This document shows, piece after piece, positions 7,915-16,606 of a stretch of 64,000 nt of DNA. This stretch comes from Actinomycetes bacterium (lineage in GTDB: Bacteria > Actinomycetota > Acidimicrobiia > Acidimicrobiales > RAAP-2). The notes under the pieces are model-generated. The model did no database searches. It was not told the DNA's origin and was given only the letters and a program-made list of their open reading frames with translations. The DNA lies in contig JAJZDI010000016.1 of assembly GCA_021806045.1 (NCBI GenBank), positions 1-64,000 of the forward strand, read 5' to 3'. A program made the translations under genes and the position numbers. Numbering within the stretch: position 1 is the first letter of the stretch; each line of letters begins with the position of its first letter.

Positions 7915-9857
7915 GCTGAACGGCGAGACGCCGCGATCACGCAGTCAGGCACCCGCAATGGGGAGGTGCGAGCGGACAGCCCTGGGAGAGTGCAGCCCGT
8001 GAAGGCCGCCGCCGAGATGGAGCGAGGTGGCGCGAGCGTGCGAACGTGCCCCCAAACCCAGGCGCCAGCGGTGTACTGCGGTCGTCGACCGACCGCGACG
8101 GTGAGCAGCCCGACCGCAGCGGCAGGGCTCGTGACGCGCTCATAACGGGGGACGAAGGCAGGGTCGGGAATGACCACGTCCGTGACGCCCCAACCTGCGA
8201 GGGCATCTCGAAGGGCACGGATGTTCGCAGCAGTCGGCATCGGTGGCCCATCGAATGAGAACGAAGCAGCACTGATCACCTGCTGACCTGCCCGCTCCCT
8301 ACCCGCTCGTTCAAGGACGCTGCCAGGCCCTGATCCGCCCACCAATGCAAACCGCATGGAATCGACGGCCTGCCAGCCCTCCGCCGACTGGTCCAAGGTG
8401 AAGGGTGCGGGAATCACCAGCACGACCTGGCCCGGCGGAAGATGAGGAGCCACGTCGGTGAACCAACCGGGGCTGGTGACGGCGGTGGTTGTGAGTGGAA
8501 CATTTCCGACAATGGCCGTCGCCATCGAACCCACTGCCAGGGCAGCGACGCCGAGCGTCGCCGGTAGGGCGGCGGCGCGCCAGGCGCTCGACTTCGCCCG
8601 GCTGTACACGCGGTCGAGAACCACGCCGAACATCGCCGCGACACAGAACGTTGTGATGGCGGCAAACCGGCCGGGTATGACGTTCTGGAGCAGCGGAACG
8701 TGTACAAGCATGCGCCACGGAGTCCAGAATGACTGCAGGCCCAAGGACAGGATGACAGCCACGACCCCGAGCGCGCCAAAGAACCACAGCCGGCGATCTC
8801 GTCGCCAGATGACGCCACCGACTGCCAACACAAGGAGTATCCCGGCGCCCACGAATTCGGGCCGGGGCAGGGCCGGCCCCTGGTAGCCGCCCGTCGCCCG
8901 CATCCAATTGGCCAGGCTTGTCATGAAGTGCAGGTCCCAGAGATCTCCGAGTGAGATGCCGCCAGATCCCGGCTCGATCGTTGGCCACACGAGCCCGGAC
9001 AGATGCGCCGGGCCGCGGAGCGCGAACCAGACCGGATAGGCGAGCAACGCCGTCGCGACGGCGGCTGCGATCCCAAGGCCACGGAGAGCATGGGAGGCCC
9101 GATCGGCGATCTCGTGGCGACGGCCGAACGCCCCGTAGGCGATCAGCAACGTCACGCCGGCGGCGCCCATGACCGTCACCATGACCAGCACCTCGGTGCT
9201 CACGAAGAACTGCAACGACACGAGCAGGCCGAGGGCGACTCCCGTTGCGGCGGGTCGCCGGCGCTGGCGCACCAACAACTCGTCGAAGCACGCCACGATC
9301 AACGGCACCAGCGCCAGAAAGCCCAGCATCAGATGGGAGCCCGCCACGTTCTCGAAGGCGAACGGGGAGAACCCGAAGACGAGGCCACCCAGGAATGCCG
9401 CTGGCATCCAGCGCACCCACCTCAGGAGCAGCCAGCACATTGCCAGGGCCGACAAGGCAGGTGCGAGGGTGGACGCCACGTTCAAGGTGGCGACCGGTCC
9501 GAACAGCCAGGTGATCGGAGCGAGGGGGACGCCGATAGCGAGCACGCTCGTGTTCGCAAGAAGATTGATGCCAGCCGGGTGGAACAACGCAGTCGAGTAG
9601 AAGAGACTGTGCCCATGGGCCAGGGCATAGGCGGGCCACTCGAGGAACCATAAGAAGAGGGACGTGTCGCCGCATCCGCACGTGGCGGTCGAGGTCGGAT
9701 GCGTCGACCAGACGTTCCACCACATGACGATCGAGATGGCCAGGTAAGCGACAAACACGACGCCGAGGGTCCGGAGGCGCGTTCTCCGTTGGGCGCCATG
9801 CTCGCTCCGTTGGGCGACACGCTCGGGTTCGCTTCGCGCGACCTCGAGGGCACTCAT
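7911..9857 (-). CDS. Polytopic membrane protein, GT-C glycosyltransferase-like (paralog 2)
   Basis: A 648-residue paralog of the downstream gene with the same layout: basic N-terminus, first helix near 32-52, conserved CGCGDTSLFLWFLEWPAYA loop, about ten further helices, and a soluble C-terminal domain with a PPGQVVLVIPAPF strand. Identity with the paralog is nearly complete at DNA level over the N-terminal third and much lower in the C-terminal domain, which points to tandem duplication plus gene conversion or selection for divergent tails. It starts 19 bp after the epimerase stop codon, so all leftward genes here probably form one transcript from about 11.5 kb. Confidence 0.75.
   Translation of the reverse strand: MSALEVARSEPERVAQRSEHGAQRRTRLRTLGVVFVAYLAISIVMWWNVWSTHPTSTATCGCGDTSLFLWFLEWPAYALAHGHSLFYSTALFHPAGINLLANTSVLAIGVPLAPITWLFGPVATLNVASTLAPALSALAMCWLLLRWVRWMPAAFLGGLVFGFSPFAFENVAGSHLMLGFLALVPLIVACFDELLVRQRRRPAATGVALGLLVSLQFFVSTEVLVMVTVMGAAGVTLLIAYGAFGRRHEIADRASHALRGLGIAAAVATALLAYPVWFALRGPAHLSGLVWPTIEPGSGGISLGDLWDLHFMTSLANWMRATGGYQGPALPRPEFVGAGILLVLAVGGVIWRRDRRLWFFGALGVVAVILSLGLQSFWTPWRMLVHVPLLQNVIPGRFAAITTFCVAAMFGVVLDRVYSRAKSSAWRAAALPATLGVAALAVGSMATAIVGNVPLTTTAVTSPGWFTDVAPHLPPGQVVLVIPAPFTLDQSAEGWQAVDSMRFALVGGSGPGSVLERAGRERAGQQVISAASFSFDGPPMPTAANIRALRDALAGWGVTDVVIPDPAFVPRYERVTSPAAAVGLLTVAVGRRPQYTAGAWVWGHVRTLAPPRSISAAAFTGCTLPGLSARTSPLRVPDCVIAASRRSA
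9185..9650. repeat. Near-identical direct repeat of 7273-7738 (duplicated coding segment)
   Basis: The segment coding the N-terminal third of the upstream membrane paralog repeats that of the downstream paralog about 1.91 kb away, with only scattered single-base differences. Long exact runs are visible, for instance around GGCGACTCCCGTTGCGGCGG in both. Outside this block the two genes have diverged strongly. The edges are estimated by eye. Confidence 0.7.
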
Positions 9858-9876
9858 CCCTGCACGCTATCCGGGC

Positions 9877-10851
9877 TCACGGCGAGAACAGCGAGCTCGC
9901 CTGCTCCATTTCCCGGCGATACCAGGCAATGGTCGGCTCCAATCCGACGGCGAGTGGGCGGAACGGCGGGAGACCCAGACGCTGGCGGGCCTTGGTGACA
10001 TCGCTGCGCATCGCCCAGATCTCGGTGGGGCGATCAGGAAGTGCGCCGAACTCAGGCTCGATGGGATTCCCCATGAGATCGAGGATCGTCTGAGCCAGTT
10101 CACGCATCGAGTACTCCTCACCGCCACCGATGTTGAACACTTCACCCTCGATGTCCGGCACCGTAGCGGCGCGGATGAACCCGTCGACGAGGTCATCTAC
10201 ATAATTGAACTCCCGGGTCTGGCGCCCCTGCGTCATCAACAGCCGCTCTTTGCGTAGCCCTTTCATAATGATCTCTGGGACGATTCGATCTGGGCTTTGA
10301 GCCGGACCGTATGCATTGAAGGGCCGCACGATCACGATGGGCCACCCGCGGCCACGCTGCAGCATGTGGCAGAACTGCTCCCCGGCATACTTGCTGACCG
10401 AGTACGGAGACAGCGGCTGCGCCGCCGCGTCCTCGGCAAACGGAACAGCGATGTCGCCGTACACCTCGCTGGTGCTCGTGTAGACGAAACGCTCGTAGTC
10501 CGTGCGAGCCAACGCTTGGAGAAGTGTCACGCTGCCGTGCACGTTCGTCTGGATGCACTCATCGATCCGGTCCCACGACTTGCCGACATGGGTGTAGGCA
10601 CCGAGGTGGAACACCACGTTGGGGCGGGCGTGTTCGACCAGCGCCTCCATGGCGCCGCTGTCGTTGAGGTTCCCCCAATGGAGGGTGATCCGGTCACGGA
10701 GATCGATCAGGCGAACCGGGTAGACCGACGAGACCGTACTGGTCAGGGCATGGACACGCGCCCCTAGGTCGATGAGCCGCCGGGTGAGATGCGATCCGAT
10801 GAAGCCAGTAGCTCCTGTGACGAGGACTCGGCGTCCGGCAAGATCGTCCAC
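9877..10851 (-). CDS. NAD(P)-dependent NDP-sugar epimerase/dehydratase
   Basis: A 324-residue extended short-chain dehydrogenase that would modify a nucleotide sugar. The Rossmann motif GATGFIG is at residues 13-19, the active-site YSVSK has Tyr150 and Lys154, and the catalytic Ser/Thr lies in TSTSEVYG. GRQTREFNYVDD is the usual nucleotide-sugar-binding element, and a KGLRKERL stretch precedes it. This pattern fits GDP-mannose dehydratase or UDP-glucose epimerase relatives. The start cannot be moved inward because the Rossmann motif begins at residue 13, so the gene overlaps the upstream nucleotidyltransferase by 88 bp. Together the two genes probably make an activated sugar for the neighbouring transferases. 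Confidence 0.9.
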   Translation of the reverse strand: MDDLAGRRVLVTGATGFIGSHLTRRLIDLGARVHALTSTVSSVYPVRLIDLRDRITLHWGNLNDSGAMEALVEHARPNVVFHLGAYTHVGKSWDRIDECIQTNVHGSVTLLQALARTDYERFVYTSTSEVYGDIAVPFAEDAAAQPLSPYSVSKYAGEQFCHMLQRGRGWPIVIVRPFNAYGPAQSPDRIVPEIIMKGLRKERLLMTQGRQTREFNYVDDLVDGFIRAATVPDIEGEVFNIGGGEEYSMRELAQTILDLMGNPIEPEFGALPDRPTEIWAMRSDVTKARQRLGLPPFRPLAVGLEPTIAWYRREMEQASSLFSP

Positions 10852-11531
10852 GGTCCATCTCCTTTCCGGCAGTAGGCGCTCAACTCGAGCGCATCCTTGT
10901 ATGTATCCATCGAGCGCCAGAATCCGCTGTGCCGGTAGGCATAGAGCTCACCGGCCGCTGCCAGTGCCGGCAGCACGTCTCGTTCGAGATCCTCGCCCTT
11001 CCAAAGGTCCAACGCCCGCTGCTCGATCACGAAGAAGCCCGCGTTGATCCAATGGTCGTGCAGCCTCGGCTTCTCTTGGAACCGCAGGACACGACCGTTG
11101 GCGTCCCACTCGAGCGTGCCGTAGGGCGACGGCAGCGGCACGGCGGTGACCGTCATTGCACCTCCGTGTGCGTGGTGAAAGGCGAGGAGCCCCTTGATGT
11201 CCACGGCGCCAAGACCATCACCATACGTGGCCATGAACGTGGAGTCGATGGAGGAGGCGCAGCCGAGCACGCGCCCGGCGGTCCCCGTGTCCGCACCGGT
11301 ATCGACCACCTCGACACTCCACGCACTCGGCAGGTCGTGGGCAAACGTGCGGATGAGATCGGCCCGATACCCCGCCGAGAGGACGAAGTCCGTGAACCCC
11401 TGACGGGCGTAGATCTCCATCACGTGACGGAGAACGGGCCGGTCACCCACGTCCAAGAGTGGTTTGGGCACCTCGAGCGTGTGCGGATAGGCCCGGGTCC
11501 CCTTGCCTCCGCAAAGGATCAGGGTTTTCAT
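10764..11531 (-). CDS. Sugar-phosphate nucleotidyltransferase (RfbF-like)
   Basis: A 255-residue nucleotidyltransferase with the N-terminal signature LCGGKGTR (residues 6-13) followed by EVPKPLLDVGDRPVLRH, which binds NTP and sugar phosphate. The GFWRSMDTYKD stretch near 205-215 is typical of glucose-1-phosphate cytidylyltransferases, so a CDP- or dTDP-sugar product is likely. The last about 28 residues extend past the usual family end and overlap the downstream epimerase by 88 bp in another frame; this tail is Ser-rich and probably non-essential. It is the first clear gene of the leftward sugar operon, with a TTGACC promoter-like element near 11570 on the minus strand. Confidence 0.87.
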   Translation of the reverse strand: MKTLILCGGKGTRAYPHTLEVPKPLLDVGDRPVLRHVMEIYARQGFTDFVLSAGYRADLIRTFAHDLPSAWSVEVVDTGADTGTAGRVLGCASSIDSTFMATYGDGLGAVDIKGLLAFHHAHGGAMTVTAVPLPSPYGTLEWDANGRVLRFQEKPRLHDHWINAGFFVIEQRALDLWKGEDLERDVLPALAAAGELYAYRHSGFWRSMDTYKDALELSAYCRKGDGPWTILPDAESSSQELLASSDRISPGGSST

Positions 11532-12240
11532 GCGATGTTGACCACTACGACCACGTTCGCTCCGTCTACCGGGGTCAACCTCGCCACTGGTCCCGACAGC
11601 GGCGCAACCCTACCCGCGGCCATCCGGGTCCGCCAGGTTCGGCCGGAACTCCGCAGTCGGCAGGTACACGGAGGTCCCAGAATGTGGCGCTGCGCTGGGC
11701 AAATGGCCGAGACAAGCCGGGGCGCTGGTACCACGGAGCGGCCTCGCGACCTGGGATTCGGCGCGGGGCTCGGGAAGGGTGACGTGCCGGACGGTGGCCG
11801 GCTCGTGCGCCTCGAGCCTGGCGCAGGCCCCCTGCCGGGCCTCGTCTGTGACGGCGCGCTTGTCGACCCGCAGTTCCCACTCGGCGGCTCGCCGGAGGAG
11901 GCGGTCAAGACCGTGCGCGATGCGCACCTCCCGCGGGCACATGCTGTCACCGCGGGCCTGCAAGCCGGTTGAAGCGGTGGATTGGTGCGCATGCAGCATC
12001 AGGAAGAGCTCGGGCGCTGTCGCGTCTCGCACCACGGGCGCTGTCGCGTCTCCCCGCGTATGCCTGCAGCTGCCGCTGCCCGGTCACACCAGGGACGGTG
12101 TCGCTCCGAACCCCCGACTATGCCCGCGCACTCCGGAACCGCCGACAGGCGGTGCCGGGATCGCATGCCCGGGCGACCAGGGACACGTCCACGACAGTGA
12201 CGCCGCCAGGTCCGGCACCGGCGCGATCAGGTCCCTTGCG
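11532..12240. other. 709-bp stretch without a confident gene
   Basis: Both strands hold open frames with coding-like third positions and none resembles a known family. The best minus-strand frame ends at 11610 with a TAEFRPNLADPDGRG tail and could start near 12035 (about 141 residues). A competing plus-strand frame covers the same DNA. A 16-bp direct repeat lies at 12012-12051. The last 80 bases before the nucleotidyltransferase contain a TTGACC element that may be a promoter. Confidence 0.4.
12012..12051. repeat. Short direct repeat, 16 bp twice
   Basis: GGGCGCTGTCGCGTCT occurs at 12012-12027 and again at 12036-12051, a 24-bp period. It lies in non-assigned DNA and may be slippage-derived. 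Confidence 0.8.
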
Positions 12241-13002
12241 TCACGACGCGGAGTGGGTGCGTTCGCCCTCGACCGGGGCAGCTGCCATGGTCTGGCGGAC
12301 ATTGCGCCGTGCCTTCGTGAGCTCTCCGAGTACTGGCAACAGGCTGTGACGAATGGAAAGCCGCGAGTCGGGTCGATTGTTCCATTCGATGCCGATCTCG
12401 GTCACCGAATAGCCCATGCGCTGCGCGATGGCAAGAGCCTCGGCGTCGAAGACCCAACCGTCGAGCTGCACCTTGCCGAAGACCGCCTGGGCGCAGTCCC
12501 CCTGCCAGAGCTTGAACCCGCAGTAGATGTCCCGGGGGAGTGTTCCGAGAACCGCCCGGGTCAGCGCGATGAAGCCAGCGCCGACGATGCGCCTGCGGAC
12601 CGGTTGCTGCCGCGTGACGTGTGCGCCGGCGCTCGATCGGGAACCGACGACGACATGAGCATCGCTGGCCATGCGCTCCATGGCGGGGAGCGAGCGCAGC
12701 GAGGCAACGCAGTCGGCATCGCACATGAGGCGCAGGTCGCCGCTTGCGTCGAGCATGCCCCTCCGGATCGAGAACCCCTTTCCCTGGTTGACCTCGTTCC
12801 TCAGCAGGCGGACTCGCCGCCCGTCGATGTAGGGCGCTGCGCGTTCAAGGGTGCGATCAGTGCTCGCGTTGTCGACAATCACGATTTCCCAGTCGCCACC
12901 CCGCTCCTCCAGGTGGGCGATCGCGCCCCCGAGGATCACGGCGATTTCGTCTTCTTCGTTCAGGACGGGTATGACGATCGACAGGGACGGGGGTTGCTGC
13001 AT
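12241..13002 (-). CDS. Family 2 glycosyltransferase (dolichyl-phosphate-sugar synthase-like)
   Basis: A 253-residue GT-A transferase. The start is the ATG at 13002, giving a protein that begins five residues before the conserved first strand SIVIPVLNEEDEI; a longer frame upstream adds unrelated sequence. VDNASTDRT near 42-50 binds the nucleotide, and CDADC near 95 is the metal-binding DXD-like motif. The QLDGWVFDAE block near 185 is typical of DPM1/Alg5-like enzymes that load a sugar onto a polyprenyl phosphate. No membrane segments are obvious, so it is probably peripheral. It would supply lipid-linked sugar to the GT-C-like membrane proteins to its left. Confidence 0.9.
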   Translation of the reverse strand: MQQPPSLSIVIPVLNEEDEIAVILGGAIAHLEERGGDWEIVIVDNASTDRTLERAAPYIDGRRVRLLRNEVNQGKGFSIRRGMLDASGDLRLMCDADCVASLRSLPAMERMASDAHVVVGSRSSAGAHVTRQQPVRRRIVGAGFIALTRAVLGTLPRDIYCGFKLWQGDCAQAVFGKVQLDGWVFDAEALAIAQRMGYSVTEIGIEWNNRPDSRLSIRHSLLPVLGELTKARRNVRQTMAAAPVEGERTHSAS

Positions 13003-13187
13003 CCGAAGAGTGTACGACAATGACCGGACCGTGCCTGCAGGATCCTGGGTGTGCACGCGGCGCTCCCCTGCGAAAGCACCGTCTCCTTCGCCCCGAGTGA
13101 CGTGGGCGGCACGTTCGAGCCTGCCGACGTCCCGGGCGCCGGAGGCGGGCGGCGGGCCGGACGGCTGCCCGCCGCCGGTGGCCACGG

Positions 13188-14024
13188 TCACACCTGCAGG
13201 TACGCCCGCAGCACGCTCGTCTTCGAGTGCGCTGGATCGCCGTTGTTCGCCTGGAGGCTGACGTCGACGACCGAGTACCCGCCCATGATGCTCGATGACA
13301 CCGAGTACTCACCCCGGCCCGACGGCGACAGCACACCCATCGGCAACATCTTCTGGGTGGCCGGGTCGAGCAGCCACACTTCGTAGAAGGACTGGGGTCC
13401 CGGTCCGGGCAGGTTGCGCGCGTCGACGGCGAGGGAACGGGTCGATCCGGAGGCGTACACGGCGACGGAGCCCGTCGCTGACGCAGGGGCCTCCAGCGGA
13501 CGCAGCGCAGCGCTCGCCACCGGTGCAGGCGCCGGGCCGTGGCGTGAGGCGACCACGCCGAGCGTCGTGCCCACGACGACGAGGATGGCGGCGGCGGCGC
13601 CCGTCGCTCCTCGCCACATCCGGCGACGGCGACGGCCGGCGGCGAGCGCCCCGTCGGCCGATCCCTCGGACCGCACGGCGTCACGCAGGGGCGGCAACCC
13701 GGCGTGGTCGGCAGGGACGTCGCCGCCCGTGCCGCCGGCGAGTGCCCGTCCTGCCGGAACCGGTCCCCCGCCCGCCCACGTCCCACCTTGCGACCGCCCG
13801 CCGAGGAGGCGGGTGACCCGCGCCGACGAGCGGAGGGCGCCGTGGGCCACGATCACGTCGATGAGCTCACCCATACAGCCGGCGCACCCGCGCAGGTGGC
13901 GGGCGGTCGCGAGCGTCTCGTCGCGGCCGAGCTCGCCGGCGACCAGTCCGGCCAGGTCCGGGGGCTCGTGGTCGTGCCCGCCCGGGTCGTGCGAGTCGTT
14001 CCCGGACATACGGTCAGCAGTCAT
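13188..14024 (-). CDS. Anti-sigma factor, RskA-like
   Basis: A 278-residue membrane-anchored anti-sigma factor. The N-terminal zinc anti-sigma domain shows H-x3-C-x2-C in ARHLRGCAGC at about 42-51, which would clamp the ECF sigma factor encoded just upstream. A single membrane helix follows near 137-157. The extracytoplasmic C-terminal half has the RskA-type core (FYEVWLLDPATQKMLPMGV) used as the sensor. Its start overlaps the sigma gene's stop by 4 bp (14021-14024), the usual arrangement for stoichiometric production. Release probably needs regulated proteolysis of the outer domain. The family assignment is firm; the signal is unknown. Confidence 0.9.
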   Translation of the reverse strand: MTADRMSGNDSHDPGGHDHEPPDLAGLVAGELGRDETLATARHLRGCAGCMGELIDVIVAHGALRSSARVTRLLGGRSQGGTWAGGGPVPAGRALAGGTGGDVPADHAGLPPLRDAVRSEGSADGALAAGRRRRRMWRGATGAAAAILVVVGTTLGVVASRHGPAPAPVASAALRPLEAPASATGSVAVYASGSTRSLAVDARNLPGPGPQSFYEVWLLDPATQKMLPMGVLSPSGRGEYSVSSSIMGGYSVVDVSLQANNGDPAHSKTSVLRAYLQV

Positions 14025-14578
14025 GCGTGTGCCCCTTCAGTTGCCAACACGTCGGCCAGTCGGCGCATGCCGCGAGCCATACGCGCCTTGACGGTGCCGA
14101 TCGGCGCGCCCAGCCGGTCGGCGATCTCGGCCTGGGTGAGGCCGACGAAATAGGACAATTCGATTGCCTCCCGTTGCTCGGCCGGCAGGCAGGACAGTCC
14201 TGCCTGCAGCTCGGCGCTCCAGGCCACCCGCTCGGCGAAGTCCTCGCCGTCCGGGCCCACCAGCTCCCGCACCGTCTCCACCGGGACGACGTCGTGGGTC
14301 CGCCGCCGCAGCTGGTCGATGGCCCGTTTGCGGGCGATCCCGAACAGCCAGCCCTCGAACGGCCTGGACGGATCGATCCGGGACCGAGACCTCCAGACCT
14401 CAAGGAAGACCGCCTGGAGCACGTCGTCCACTTCGCCGGCGGGCAGGAAGCGGCGGAGGTAGGCGCGCACTGCCGAACCGTAGGTGCGGTAGCTCTCCTC
14501 CAGCGCGCCGTGGTCGGCCTGCGAGATGCGACCCCCGAGGGAGGTCGTCTGTGCTGCGTCGATCACGGCGGCCCGCAC
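14021..14578 (-). CDS. ECF sigma factor, SigK-like
   Basis: A 185-residue ECF sigma factor with sigma-2 (about 30-95, including the VDDVLQAVFLEVW core and GWLFGIARKRAIDQLRR) and sigma-4 (about 125-180, YFVGLTQAEIADRLGAPIGTVKARM helix-turn-helix). It is co-transcribed with its anti-sigma factor and sits 25 bp after a fasciclin lipoprotein gene and an FAD oxidoreductase gene. In Mycobacterium the sigK-rskA pair lies beside a similar oxidoreductase and controls fasciclin antigens, so a SigK-type role is a good inference. Promoter recognition elements could not be identified by eye. Confidence 0.9.
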   Translation of the reverse strand: MRAAVIDAAQTTSLGGRISQADHGALEESYRTYGSAVRAYLRRFLPAGEVDDVLQAVFLEVWRSRSRIDPSRPFEGWLFGIARKRAIDQLRRRTHDVVPVETVRELVGPDGEDFAERVAWSAELQAGLSCLPAEQREAIELSYFVGLTQAEIADRLGAPIGTVKARMARGMRRLADVLATEGAHA

Positions 14579-14603
14579 CCCGGGCCGGCGGCGGACCCCC
14601 TGG

Positions 14604-15185
14604 TCACGACGCTGGCGGGAGCAGGACGCCGTTGATGACGTGGATCACGCCGTTGGAAGCGGCGATGTTGGCCTGCGTCACCTGCACGGTCCCGCCCTTG
14701 CCGTCGGTGATGTGCACCGAGCCACCGCTCGCTCCCACGGTGACGGTGGCGCCATTGACCGTCTTCACCGTCCCGGTCGGCAGGTTCGACGACGTGTAGG
14801 CGCCGGCGACCACGTGGTACGTGAGGATGGCGGCGAGCTCGGCCTTGTTGGCCGGCTGGAGGAGCGTCTGCAGCGTCCCCGCAGGTAGGGCGGCGAAGGC
14901 CTGGTTGGTGGGGGCGAAGACGGTGAAGGGGCCTGGTCCCTCCAGCGTCTGGACCAGTCCGGCCGCCTTGATCGCCGTGACCAGCGTGGACAGGTCCGGG
15001 TTCGACTCGGCCAGCTGCACGATGTTCTCGGACGCCGCCTTCGACCCCTTGGTCGTCGTCTGCTGCATGGTGTTGGTGGTCGCCATGGTCGTGGTCGGTG
15101 CGCTCGACGTGCTGCTGCTGCACGCTGTCGCCCCGACCCCACCGATCAACAGCGATGCGGCGAGTGTGACCGCCCTGGTGTTCAT
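14604..15185 (-). CDS. Fasciclin-domain lipoprotein (MPT83/MPT70-like)
   Basis: A 193-residue secreted protein. The start at ATG 15185 gives a signal peptide with a hydrophobic core (AASLLIGGVG) and a lipobox-like ATAC, so Cys22 or so would be lipidated. A Ser/Thr-rich linker follows, then one complete FAS1 domain (about 55-190) with the conserved FTVFAPTNQAFAALP and the YHVVAG and INGVLLPP blocks. FAS1 domains mediate adhesion or matrix contacts. The ATG overlaps the oxidoreductase stop codon by 4 bp, so this is translationally coupled within the sigma-factor operon and is probably part of its own regulon. Confidence 0.92.
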   Translation of the reverse strand: MNTRAVTLAASLLIGGVGATACSSSTSSAPTTTMATTNTMQQTTTKGSKAASENIVQLAESNPDLSTLVTAIKAAGLVQTLEGPGPFTVFAPTNQAFAALPAGTLQTLLQPANKAELAAILTYHVVAGAYTSSNLPTGTVKTVNGATVTVGASGGSVHITDGKGGTVQVTQANIAASNGVIHVINGVLLPPAS

Positions 15186-16606
15186 GCTCCGTCCTCCCTC
15201 GTGCTCGGTCGCGGTGTCGACCGGTTCACCGATGCATTCGTGCGGACCGGCACTCCGGTTGCATGCGATCCGGCGGGTTCGGGAGGGATGGGGAGGTCGC
15301 GGACCCCGAGGTCGTCGACAACCGCCGCGGCGGCACGCCGCCCCGACATCAGCGCCCCCTCGATGGAGGGCGTGTCCCGGTGGTCGCCGCACACGTACCG
15401 GCCGGGCCCGAAGCGAACGGCCCGGCGCAATGGCCGGCCCGGTGGCAGCGGCGGGAGCGCGTCGTCGATCTGGTGGGCGGCCACCACCTCCCAGCCGTCG
15501 GTGGGGACCCCGTAGAGCACGGCCAGCCGGTCGCGCACGGCCCGCTCGGTGGCGCCGTCCCCGCGCCGGCCGAGGACGGAGGTCGCCACCAGCGCACCTG
15601 CCCGGTCACGTCCCATCTCGGGCAGGTAGTCGGGGCTGGCGTTGCTCACCACCACGCTGTTGGCGACCAGGCGCTCCTCGCCGTCGAGCACGAGGAGGGG
15701 TGCACCGAGGGGCGGGGCCGGCGCCCGGTGCCAGAACGTGGTGACCGACCGCATGGACCCGGGGGCGACCCCGCTGCCGGGGACCAGCCGGCCGGCGGTG
15801 ACCGGGTCCGTCGCCACCACGATCGCCCGGGCATCGACGGTGCCGCCGCCCTCCAGCGCGGCCCGCCACGTGCCGGCTCGCCCGCTGTTGCCAGGACCGG
15901 CGCCCAGGGAGGTGACCCGGGTGGCCAGGCGGAGGGCGCCGGCCGGCAACCGGGCGGCCAGCTGGGCCGGGATCGCACCCATGCCCCGTGCCGGCACCGC
16001 GATCCGGCCCCGAGCGAAGCCGCGCACCAGCAGGGCGGCGAAGCGCGCCGAGGTGGCGGAGAGATCGCCGTCGAGGAGCACGCCGGAGAGGAAGGGGCGG
16101 AGGAACGACGATCCGACCGGGTCCAGGTGGAGCCGGTGCACCAGCTCGGCGACGGCGACGTCGCGGCGCGCCGTCGCCCGCAGCGCAGTGCGGACGGCAC
16201 CCTCGGGTGCGGCGGCGGCCAGCCCGGCGGCGAGGCCGAAGGCCACCTTGTCGGGCCAGCGTCCCACCGGAGCGGCCAGGGCCGTGCGCCATTGCCGCGG
16301 CCGGCGGACCGGGTTGATCACCGGGTGGAGCCGTCCGTCGCGGAAGAGCGCGGCACCGGGGGTGAACTCGCGGAGCGACAGGGCGCCGAGGTCGAGGATG
16401 CGGGCCGCTTCCCGGTAGGAGGTGTTGATGACCTGGAAACCCCGATCGACGCGGTACCCGTCGACGATGTCGGTGGCCACCCGCCCACCCACTCGGTCGG
16501 ACGCCTCCACCACGGTCACGTCGAGCCCATGGGCCGCGCACCCGAGGGCGCAGGCCAGGCCGGCCAGGCCGGCCCCGACCACGAGGACGTCGGTCTCCTC
16601 CATCAT
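15182..16606 (-). CDS. FAD-dependent amine-oxidase/desaturase-like oxidoreductase
   Basis: A 474-residue flavoprotein. The N-terminus VLVVGAGLAGLACALG is the FAD dinucleotide-binding fold, and VEASDRVGGR near 34-43 is the GG doublet motif of the phytoene desaturase/protoporphyrinogen oxidase superfamily. The C-terminal CGDHRDTPSIEGALMSGRRAA block near 400-420 closes the FAD site. It resembles the Rv0449c-type oxidoreductase that neighbours sigK in mycobacteria and related enzymes in photo-oxidative stress regulons. Two Met codons (16606, 16603) begin it and no Shine-Dalgarno is seen, so the transcript may be near-leaderless. It is the first gene of a four-gene operon with fasciclin, sigma and anti-sigma. 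Confidence 0.87.
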   Translation of the reverse strand: MMEETDVLVVGAGLAGLACALGCAAHGLDVTVVEASDRVGGRVATDIVDGYRVDRGFQVINTSYREAARILDLGALSLREFTPGAALFRDGRLHPVINPVRRPRQWRTALAAPVGRWPDKVAFGLAAGLAAAAPEGAVRTALRATARRDVAVAELVHRLHLDPVGSSFLRPFLSGVLLDGDLSATSARFAALLVRGFARGRIAVPARGMGAIPAQLAARLPAGALRLATRVTSLGAGPGNSGRAGTWRAALEGGGTVDARAIVVATDPVTAGRLVPGSGVAPGSMRSVTTFWHRAPAPPLGAPLLVLDGEERLVANSVVVSNASPDYLPEMGRDRAGALVATSVLGRRGDGATERAVRDRLAVLYGVPTDGWEVVAAHQIDDALPPLPPGRPLRRAVRFGPGRYVCGDHRDTPSIEGALMSGRRAAAAVVDDLGVRDLPIPPEPAGSHATGVPVRTNASVNRSTPRPSTREDGA

